Positions 1-5,371 of a DNA stretch of 9,293 nucleotides are shown here, in pieces. The position numbers and the translations under genes are program-made. The notes under the pieces are model-generated. The model saw nothing but the letters and a program-made list of their open reading frames with translations. It was not told the origin of the DNA and did no database searches. How positions within the stretch are numbered: the stretch's first letter is position 1; the number at the start of each line of letters is the position of its first letter. The stretch spans positions 1-9,293 of the forward strand of contig CALAKR010000413.1 in assembly GCA_937923225.1 (NCBI GenBank), in the 5' to 3' direction. Source of the stretch: an uncultured Aquabacterium sp. (GTDB taxonomy: Bacteria; Pseudomonadota; Gammaproteobacteria; Burkholderiales; Burkholderiaceae_C).

Positions 1-66
1 ACCGTGGCCCCGTGAGGTGATCTGATCCACACTACCGACACCCATCATGGGAAATCAGACAAACCA

Positions 67-72
67 GAGAGG
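67..72 (+). promoter_or_regulatory. Ribosome binding site that sets the start of the toxin-like gene
   Basis: GAGAGG lies 7 nt before the ATG at 80. The in-frame upstream ATG at 47 has no purine-rich stretch ahead of it, so the start at 80 is preferred and the protein is 218 aa rather than 229 aa. Confidence 0.6.
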
Positions 73-79
73 TCAGGAC

Positions 80-736
80 ATGGATTACTCAGGCACAGAA
101 GCGGCGGTGGATTACCTCCCAACGCCCAACTTCGTGGAGAGCGCAGCAGCATTTGAGCTGCGCACCGCGCAGATACCGGCCGGCGCACTGCCTGTGGTGG
201 ATGAAGGCAGCGATGTCGTGATCGGCTACCGCTACGAGAGCGCCACCGGGGTGTTCAGGTACTACGACCTCGAAGGCAACTTCATCGGCATGGACGAACT
301 CGGGCTTGAGTCGCCACCCATTGATCCGCTTGATCTGGTTCTGATCGGCGCCGTGGCCGCCAGAGTGGTCATCAAAGGTGCCACCACCCTGCTCCGCCCC
401 GCATCCCGGGCCGCCATGACCACGGCCTTAAGGGTTTCAGCTGCAGCCGTGTCAAGCACCATCACGGCCGCCATGAGAACGGCTTTCAAAGGGCTCTCTG
501 TCCGGAACCTGAAGTTCACCACCACCACAGCGGCGCGGATGGCCACCAAAGGCAGGTATGTTCCCCTGCACATCCTGCACTTGGCGCTGAAGCACGGCAA
601 ACGCGTGCCTGATCCTCAAGGTGTCAAAGGCGCCTTCATGTACACCGCCAAGATGACGCGCAACAAGACCGAGTACACGCTGGAAGTGGTCGTGCGTGAA
701 GCGGACTGGACCATCCTTCACTTTCTGTACAAATAA
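80..736 (+). CDS. Putative polymorphic-toxin-type effector (small C-terminal toxin domain)
   Basis: I do not recognise a named family for the whole 218-aa protein. Three parts can be seen. Residues 1-80 are acidic and soluble, with a Y/F-rich segment around 49-70 (GYRYESATGVFRYYDLEGN). Residues 81-150 are Ala/Val-rich and semi-hydrophobic, starting IDPLDLVLIGAVAARVV, with repeated AAM/TTA stretches like the linker or translocation segments of bacterial effectors. Residues 157-218 form a compact basic domain with H164, H167, H172, R175, the motif PDPQG, R206, D209, and an ending WTILHFLYK. That ending, with a helix followed by beta strands, resembles BECR-fold RNase toxins of polymorphic toxin and CDI systems; this is inference from general appearance. 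There is no signal peptide and no large delivery domain, so it could be a type VI-like cargo effector or a displaced toxin tip. The next gene, 4 nt downstream, is the likely immunity gene. Confidence 0.5.
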   Translation: MDYSGTEAAVDYLPTPNFVESAAAFELRTAQIPAGALPVVDEGSDVVIGYRYESATGVFRYYDLEGNFIGMDELGLESPPIDPLDLVLIGAVAARVVIKGATTLLRPASRAAMTTALRVSAAAVSSTITAAMRTAFKGLSVRNLKFTTTTAARMATKGRYVPLHILHLALKHGKRVPDPQGVKGAFMYTAKMTRNKTEYTLEVVVREADWTILHFLYK

Positions 737-740
737 CGCC

Positions 741-1271
741 ATGACCAGCCAACTGCGCCCCGCCCTGATCGCCACCCCCATCCCGGCGCTGCACACATGC
801 CACGTGATCTGGGATGAAGAATCACAAACGATCTCTGCCACGGTGGAACGCCAGGCCACGGCCCCGCCCAATCTGGCCCAACAGATCGAGCGCACCTTGT
901 TCGAGATCGATGCTGATCGGCGGCTGGTGCTGGGCGATCTGGACATCCTGCTGGACGGAGAGGGCCACTTCAACGCCCTGGAGATGCGCATCGGCCCTAA
1001 GGCCTCTTGGCAACAGCAGCCTACACCTACCCCCTTGAGCATTGACGGCCCTTCAGACGTGGCCTTCGATGTGGATTTCGACACCAACGGCATTGCCGTG
1101 GTGGAGACCTCGGTGGGGGCCTTTTTCGATGCAGCGACGGGCACGCTCTGCTTCCAGATCAAGGGCGCCAGTGCCGTGCGCCATCTGCAGCTGGCTGACA
1201 AGCTGCGTTTCGGCGTGGATGGCGATGGGCGCTTGACAGAGATATTGCTTGGCGTGGACAGCCTCACATGA
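741..1271 (+). CDS. Hypothetical acidic protein, candidate immunity protein
   Basis: This 176-aa protein begins at ATG 741, 4 nt after the stop of the toxin-like gene, with no clear Shine-Dalgarno of its own, which fits translational coupling. An in-frame GTG at 696 would overlap the upstream gene and is less likely. The protein is acidic, rich in alternating hydrophobic/polar strands, and has no signal peptide or membrane segment, so it should be cytoplasmic. It appears internally duplicated: residues 61-84 (RLVLGDLDILLDGEGHFN onward) resemble residues 147-171 (RHLQLADKLRFGVDGDGRL onward), each centred on a DG(E/D)G turn followed by an acidic strand. An acidic all-beta-like partner encoded directly after a basic toxin-like domain is the usual arrangement of an immunity gene. 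That role is inferred from position and charge only; I recognise no family. Confidence 0.5.
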   Translation: MTSQLRPALIATPIPALHTCHVIWDEESQTISATVERQATAPPNLAQQIERTLFEIDADRRLVLGDLDILLDGEGHFNALEMRIGPKASWQQQPTPTPLSIDGPSDVAFDVDFDTNGIAVVETSVGAFFDAATGTLCFQIKGASAVRHLQLADKLRFGVDGDGRLTEILLGVDSLT

Positions 1272-1441
1272 CATGAGATCCCTCGCACGGTGCTGCGAAC
1301 ATCTCCTGTCCGCGTTGAATAGTGCCAACGCCATTCCTTGGCAACGAGAGTGCCTCTACTCAGATCGTTTTACCCAAGCCGCCATCAAATCCTGATGGCT
1401 CCGGCCTGAACACAAAAAACCTGACACTCCCCGACACTTCC
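1272..1441. other. Intergenic segment after the toxin/immunity pair
   Basis: No supportable gene. It contains a short inverted repeat TGCCAA (1323-1328) / TTGGCA (1338-1343) around a 9-nt loop, and a stronger one at 1381-1399 listed separately. A run of six A at 1414-1419 precedes the tandem array. I see no convincing promoter here. Confidence 0.5.
1381..1399. repeat. Perfect 7-bp inverted repeat (possible hairpin)
   Basis: GCCATCA (1381-1387), loop AATCC, TGATGGC (1393-1399). It sits about 110 bp after the end of the candidate immunity gene. It could help end that transcript, but neither side carries the T-run of an intrinsic terminator, so it is recorded only as an inverted repeat. Confidence 0.45.
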
Positions 1442-1761
1442 GGGCTCGCAAAGCTCTGAGCTCGGCTTGCCGAGCAAAAAACCTTGCACGCAGAGAAAAA
1501 AGGCTTGTACGCAAAGCTCTGCATCCTTGCGCGCAAAGCTTTTTACCTTGCCACACGAAGCTTTTTTCTTTGCGCGCAACCGTCAAAGCCTTGGGCGCAA
1601 GCCTTTTATCTTTGCGCGCAAGGCTCTAGAGGCTTGCACGCAAAGCTCCGAGCTTTGCCCGCGAAGAAAAAAGCCTTGCGCGCAGAGTTGCACAAGCTTG
1701 CGAGCCGAGAAATTCGCTTTGCGTGCAAGCCTCAAAGCCTTGCGACCCGAGTTCAGCAGAC
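1442..1761. repeat. Degenerate tandem array of palindromic ~21.3-bp units
   Basis: About 14-15 imperfect units with consensus close to TTGCGCGCAAAGCTnnnnAG, the core TTGCGCGCAA being a perfect 10-bp palindrome. Unit starts (TTGC or one-mismatch variants) are at 1467, 1484, 1505, 1527, 1548, 1570, 1591, 1612, 1634, 1655, 1676, 1698, 1719 and 1740. Apart from the first step of 17, every step is 21 or 22 bp; 1484 to 1740 is 256 bp in 12 steps, or 21.33 bp each. The half-unit between cores often carries a run of A or T (near 1479, 1499, 1542, 1565, 1606, 1670 and 1712), also spaced by multiples of about 21. A sampled line (1561-1620) is 31/60 GC, against 45/60 at 2101-2160 in the next gene. Few stop codons occur, so long ORFs open by chance in several frames on both strands. 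I regard the array as non-coding. Function unknown: a phased protein-binding array, curved DNA, or a decaying satellite are all possible. Confidence 0.8.
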
Positions 1762-1921
1762 AAATACCCGAGAAGAAGGTCTCGCGAGCAGTGCTTAAAA
1801 CCCCGGTGGTCAAGAATCGGAGTCCATCCGCCGCGCTCATCTCCTGGTCGAAAGCGGAAAAGTTCGACGCACCACCGAGGATTTTTGCTATCGGCTATCA
1901 ATTTTCACCAACTCAGAGAAG
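1762..1921. other. Intergenic segment between array and aminotransferase promoter
   Basis: The array pattern fades here; a weak continuation may run through ACCCGAGAAGAAG near 1766-1778. A short direct repeat GCTATC occurs at 1887-1892 and 1894-1899. I see no gene, RNA or recognised regulatory element. ORFs running through this stretch start inside the repeat array and have no family resemblance. Confidence 0.5.
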
Positions 1922-1951
1922 TTGCTCCGTTTTCATCCGCACTCGTATAGC
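1922..1951 (+). promoter_or_regulatory. Possible sigma70-type promoter for the aminotransferase
   Basis: TTGCTC (1922-1927) and TATAGC (1946-1951) are separated by 18 bp. The -10 matches TATAAT at four of six positions and the -35 only at its TTG, so this is a weak match. It would place transcription start near 1958, giving a leader of about 24 nt before the ATG at 1982. Supported by position and the lower GC of the segment only. Confidence 0.3.
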
Positions 1952-1981
1952 CAATTTGGTCGGCCGCTAAACTGCCCCGCC

Positions 1982-3160
1982 ATGAAGTTCTCCCAACGCG
2001 CCCAAGCCATCACCCCCTTCCTGGCCATGGAGTTCGGCAAGCACGCTGCCGCGCTGGAAGCCGCCGGCCACCGCGTGATCCGCCTGAACCTGGGCGAGCC
2101 GGATTTCGGCGCCCCGCCCGCCGTGCGCGCCGAGCTGCAGCGCATCATGGCCGCCAACACGCCCCTGCCCTACACCGGTGCCCTGGGCCTGCCCGCGCTG
2201 CGCGAGGCCATCGCCGGCTTCTACCAGCGCGCGCATGGCGTGGCCATCAGCCCCGAGCGCGTGGTGGTCACGGCCGGTGCCTCGGCCGCGCTGCTGCTGC
2301 TCACCGCCGCGCTGGTGGACCCGGGCGACGAGGTGCTGGTGGGCGATCCCTCCTACCCCTGCAACCGGCAGTTCCTCAGCGGCTTCGGCGCGGATGTGCG
2401 CCTGGTGCCCACCGATGCCGCCGCGCGCTTCCAGCTGGATCTGGCCGCCGTGCAGCGCCACTGGAGCGAGCGCACCCGCGGCCTGATGATCGCCACGCCA
2501 TCCAACCCCACGGGCACCTCGGCACCGCCGGCCGAGCTGGTCGCCATCTGCGACTGGGCCCAGGCGCACCAGGCCTGGCGCATCGTCGACGAGATCTACC
2601 TGAACCTGAGCGATGCGGATACCGCATCAGGCCAGGCCGCGCAGACCGTGCTGGCCAGTGACCCGGGCGCCTGCGTGATCAACAGCTTCAGCAAGTACTT
2701 CGGCATGACGGGCTGGCGCCTGGGCTGGGCCGTGGTGCCCGATGCCATGGTGCCGGTGATGGAGCGGCTGGCGCAGAACTACTACATCTGTGCGCCCACG
2801 CCGGCGCAGATGGCCGCGCTGGCCTGTTTCACGCCCGAATCCATCGCCGAGTGCGAGGCACGGCGACAGGAGCTGGCCGAGCGGCGCGCGCTGGTGCTGC
2901 AAGGGCTGGAACAGATCGGCCTGCCCGTACCGGTGCGGCCGGATGGGGCCTTCTACGTCTACATCGACGTGAGCGGTACGGGGATGGATGCGATGCGGTT
3001 CTGCCAGCGCGCGCTGGATGAAGCGCATGTGGCGTTGACGCCTGGGCATGACTTTGGCGTGAACGGCGCAGGGCGGTATGTGCGCCTGTCCTATGCGGCT
3101 TCGAAAGATGATCTGAACGAAGGACTGCAACGGCTCAAGCGCTTCGTCACCACCCCATGA
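1982..3160 (+). CDS. PLP-dependent class I aminotransferase
   Basis: A 392-aa protein of normal length for aspartate/aromatic-type fold-type I aminotransferases. It would transfer an amino group between an amino acid and a 2-oxo acid in the cytoplasm, using pyridoxal phosphate. Visible family landmarks are the N-terminal substrate region RLNLGEPDFGAPPAV, SNPTG with Asn175, Asp203 and Tyr206 in VDEIYLNL, the Schiff-base Lys238 in SFSKYFGMTGWRLGW, and the carboxylate-binding Arg368 in RYVRLSYA. All key residues are present. The start ATG 1982 gives the usual N-terminus (MKFSQRAQAITPFLAMEFGK); an in-frame TTG at 1922 would add 20 residues outside the family and overlap the promoter candidate. 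No clear Shine-Dalgarno is seen. Exact substrate cannot be fixed from sequence. It stands alone, 83 bp before jetA, and looks like a host gene flanked by accessory material. Confidence 0.93.
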   Translation: MKFSQRAQAITPFLAMEFGKHAAALEAAGHRVIRLNLGEPDFGAPPAVRAELQRIMAANTPLPYTGALGLPALREAIAGFYQRAHGVAISPERVVVTAGASAALLLLTAALVDPGDEVLVGDPSYPCNRQFLSGFGADVRLVPTDAAARFQLDLAAVQRHWSERTRGLMIATPSNPTGTSAPPAELVAICDWAQAHQAWRIVDEIYLNLSDADTASGQAAQTVLASDPGACVINSFSKYFGMTGWRLGWAVVPDAMVPVMERLAQNYYICAPTPAQMAALACFTPESIAECEARRQELAERRALVLQGLEQIGLPVPVRPDGAFYVYIDVSGTGMDAMRFCQRALDEAHVALTPGHDFGVNGAGRYVRLSYAASKDDLNEGLQRLKRFVTTP

Positions 3161-3172
3161 ATGCAGGTCCAG

Positions 3173-3206
3173 AGATGGCCATGGATCGGCGCTACCATGG
3201 CCGTCT
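3173..3206. promoter_or_regulatory. Inverted repeat upstream of the jet operon (operator or terminator candidate)
   Basis: AGATGGCCATGG (3173-3184) and CCATGGCCGTCT (3195-3206) pair at 11 of 12 positions, the exception being a T-G pair, around a 10-nt loop. The inner 8 bp, GGCCATGG/CCATGGCC, are perfect. It lies 13-36 bp after the aminotransferase stop and ends 37 bp before the jetA start, so it could be a repressor site over the operon promoter or an RNA hairpin separating the two transcripts. No T-run follows, which weakens the intrinsic terminator reading. I could not identify a good promoter hexamer pair here. Confidence 0.5.
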
Positions 3207-3231
3207 GTGAATCAGGCCGCCCCGTTTGCAC

Positions 3232-3237
3232 AGGAGG
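3232..3237 (+). promoter_or_regulatory. Strong ribosome binding site of jetA
   Basis: AGGAGG, a full match to the anti-Shine-Dalgarno, lies 6 nt before GTG 3244. It decides the start: an in-frame TTG at 3226 would put this site inside the coding region. Confidence 0.85.
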
Positions 3238-3243
3238 GAAAAC

Positions 3244-4692
3244 GTGTCGACCCCGGCCCTCTTTTTTGCAGGCCCTCGTGAGCACTTCTTTCGCCCGCTG
3301 ACCTGGCAGGACCGCGAAGCCTGTGCCGCCGTCTTGCGCCACCTGCATGACCGCGTCCACGGCCCTGAGGCCGACTACGCCGAAGCCATGACGCGCGATC
3401 TGGTGCTGGAGATCATCCAGCACGTGATCGCACAGACAGCTTACCGGACAGGTGCCCTGTCATCGCAGCAGAGCGTCGATGCGCAAGCCGAACGCGAGTA
3501 CGCCCTGGGCCTGTTGCGCGCACTCAAAGAGCACGGCTGGCTGGAAGACTACAAGGATCCCATCGATCTGCAGCCTATCCTCAAGCTGACCCGCGCTGGC
3601 AAAGCCTTCTCAGAGGTGTTTGCCGAGCTGGACAACGCCAGGCACAAGACCCGCCAGCGCAACATGCGCTCGGCCCGCAAGGCCTTGCAGGCCTTCCTGG
3701 ACAGCCGCGATGAGGACGAACTGCTTGACGCCTACGACTACGCCAGCCGCGTGGTGCAGGATCTGCAAGACGACATCGAATACTTCCGCCACCTGATGCA
3801 GGCCCTGACCCGGGAAGCACTGACCCAGAAGCTGGCCTGGGACGAGTTCAACGATTTCCTGGAAAGCCGCTTCGGCAAGGAGATGTCGGTGCGACTGGTC
3901 GCGGACTCGGTTGATCGGCACCGCAGCCAGATCGTCGAACTGCTGGACCTGGTCCGCGCCTGGCCGGGCGATCAGCGCCTGCGGGTGGACGCAGCCCTGC
4001 GCCAGCGTGCGGCCTGGCTGGACGAGGTACTGGATGGACGCAGCGCCACACTGTGGCTGTGCCAGCGCATCGAAGCCCTGATCGATGCCGCCTGCGAGGT
4101 CAAGCTGCCCATGCTGCGCAGCGAGATGCACAACTATGTGCGCCGCTTTACCAGCCTGCTGCGCCAGGCCCTGTCGCTGGACTACGGTGCCGAATCGCCC
4201 ATGGGCCTGACCCTGTCAGGTCTCAAGTCCAGTGCGCCGCCCGACAGGGATGCCTGGCTGGACGCCCTGGCCCACCGCCTGGCCACGGCCGAAGTACGCC
4301 TGCCGGCCAGCGGCCTGCGCTGGACACAGCGTGAGCGCCAGGAGGTTCAAGGCAGCGATCCCGCCTGGCAGATCCGGCCAGACAGCCGCCTTGAAGCCGC
4401 CATGCGCCGCGCCGAGGCCGAGGCCTTCGTCATCAGTGAAGACCGGCTGCTGGCACGCCTGCAGTCCCAGGCGGGTGGTCAGGTGCTGCGCCTGTCTCAC
4501 CTGGCGTCGGGCCAGGCCGACGAGGTGCTCACCGCCCTGCACGCGGTGGGCGCGGCGCGCTCCATGCAGGGCCGCTCACTGTGGCAAACCCACAAGCTGC
4601 CCTCCCGCTTCGAAACCGACACCTTCGTGGCCGATGATTACGAACTACGGCCTCATGCCGCAGAGCCGAAGGCGCCTGAAGAATCCACATAG
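3244..4692 (+). CDS. jetA: Wadjet subunit JetA (DUF3375 family, kleisin-like)
   Basis: A 482-aa protein starting at GTG 3244. The opening, LFFAGPREHFFRPLTW followed by HGPEADYAEAMTRDLVLEII, is typical of DUF3375/JetA proteins, and the length fits that family. In Wadjet, JetA is the kleisin-like subunit that bridges the JetC ATPase heads and carries JetB, analogous to MukF. Visible organisation: an N-terminal helical/winged-helix region (about 1-130, with LLRALKEHGWLEDY and LTRAGKAFSEVF), a long charged helical middle (about 135-330), and a C-terminal region (about 380-470) with another winged-helix-like stretch (LSHLASGQADEVLTALHAVG). No enzymatic motif is seen, as expected. The stop at 4692 is 3 nt before the jetB ATG. 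Type I assignment follows from the family set DUF3375/DUF4194/COG4913-like/JetD as I recall it, without a search. Confidence 0.88.
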   Translation: MSTPALFFAGPREHFFRPLTWQDREACAAVLRHLHDRVHGPEADYAEAMTRDLVLEIIQHVIAQTAYRTGALSSQQSVDAQAEREYALGLLRALKEHGWLEDYKDPIDLQPILKLTRAGKAFSEVFAELDNARHKTRQRNMRSARKALQAFLDSRDEDELLDAYDYASRVVQDLQDDIEYFRHLMQALTREALTQKLAWDEFNDFLESRFGKEMSVRLVADSVDRHRSQIVELLDLVRAWPGDQRLRVDAALRQRAAWLDEVLDGRSATLWLCQRIEALIDAACEVKLPMLRSEMHNYVRRFTSLLRQALSLDYGAESPMGLTLSGLKSSAPPDRDAWLDALAHRLATAEVRLPASGLRWTQRERQEVQGSDPAWQIRPDSRLEAAMRRAEAEAFVISEDRLLARLQSQAGGQVLRLSHLASGQADEVLTALHAVGAARSMQGRSLWQTHKLPSRFETDTFVADDYELRPHAAEPKAPEEST

Positions 4693-4695
4693 CCC

Positions 4696-5370
4696 ATGAA
4701 CACGGAGTTGTCCTTTCACGCCCTGCTCGACACCCGGCTGGCACAACGCACCTCGGGCAGCGTGTCACGCCAGCGCTTTGCAGAGATCTGCAACCGTCTG
4801 CTGGCTAGCGGCATCCTCTGGCGTGATCACTCGCGGCCCGAGCAGGCTCTGTACGACGACGCCACCATGGTCGAAGAGCTGTTGCGCGAGTGGTTCGACG
4901 TGCTCGGCTTTGCCCTGGTGCATGACGTGGACGCCAACCTGCTGCGGCTCTACCCGCCCGGCGGCGACCAGGACGACGAAGAGGGTGTCAAGCGCCTGCG
5001 GGCGCGCCTGCCCAAAGACGTGGTGGCCGCAGCACTGGGACTGCGCTTCCTGTACACCGAGGGGCTGACCGGCAAGCGCGAACTGGTCAACCAGGAACTG
5101 GCCATCAGCCTCGAAGAGCTGTCGCAGACCCTGGTCTCCCTGGTGGGCATGACACTGCCCTCGTCTATGGCTGACCGGGCACAGCTGCTGCGCGAGCTTC
5201 GCAAACACCGCCTGGTGCGCTTCAAGGATGCCGAGGGCCTGGGCCAGATGGAGACACTGATCAGCGTGCTGCGGCCCATCCTGTCCTTCGTGAGCGACGA
5301 AGCCCTGCAGGAGGTGCTCACCCTGGTGAAGTCGCGCCAGCCCGCCTTGCCATCCGACGAGGCCTCCTGA
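4696..5370 (+). CDS. jetB: Wadjet subunit JetB (DUF4194 family, KITE-like)
   Basis: A 224-aa protein, the expected size for DUF4194/JetB, the MukE-like KITE subunit that dimerises and binds JetA in the SMC complex. Residues 24-50 (RQRFAEICNRLLASGILWRD) and 60-85 (MVEELLREWFDVLGFALVHD) read as the first winged-helix unit, ending in the strand LLRLYPPGG. Residues about 105-210 form a second helical/winged unit, with FLYTEGLTGKRELVN and a basic RELRKHRLVRFKD. No catalytic residues are visible or expected. The start ATG 4696 follows the jetA stop by 3 nt and has only a weak purine stretch upstream, so translation is probably coupled to jetA. The gene ends 1 nt before jetC. Confidence 0.87.
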   Translation: MNTELSFHALLDTRLAQRTSGSVSRQRFAEICNRLLASGILWRDHSRPEQALYDDATMVEELLREWFDVLGFALVHDVDANLLRLYPPGGDQDDEEGVKRLRARLPKDVVAAALGLRFLYTEGLTGKRELVNQELAISLEELSQTLVSLVGMTLPSSMADRAQLLRELRKHRLVRFKDAEGLGQMETLISVLRPILSFVSDEALQEVLTLVKSRQPALPSDEAS

Positions 5371-5371
5371 C

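Noticed and set aside
47..79. Upstream ATG at 47 as start of the toxin-like gene
   Set aside because: No Shine-Dalgarno precedes it, while ATG 80 has GAGAGG 7 nt upstream. The extra residues (MGNQTNQRGQD) encode the ribosome site region.
1..79. End of a preceding gene at the window edge
   Set aside because: All three + frames hit a stop within the first 25 bases (TGA at 13, 18 and 23), so any upstream gene contributes too few codons to identify.
452..1288. 278-codon open frame on the - strand across the toxin and immunity genes
   Set aside because: It spans two + strand genes that have better starts, coupling and protein character. Its product is Ser/Arg/Pro-rich with no recognisable domain.
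1381..1399. Intrinsic terminator for the toxin/immunity transcript
   Set aside because: The stem is only 7 bp and no T-run follows on either strand, so it is kept only as an inverted repeat.
1442..1761. CRISPR array
   Set aside because: Repeats are palindromic, about 21 bp end to end, with no unique 30-40 bp spacers and poor identity between copies; no cas genes are nearby.
1967..2569. 200-codon - strand frame over the aminotransferase
   Set aside because: It is a shadow of a gene whose PLP-binding motifs are all intact; the product is Gly/Gln/His-rich and featureless.
3226..3243. TTG 3226 as start of jetA
   Set aside because: It would translate through the consensus AGGAGG site; GTG 3244 is correctly spaced from it and gives the usual JetA N-terminus.
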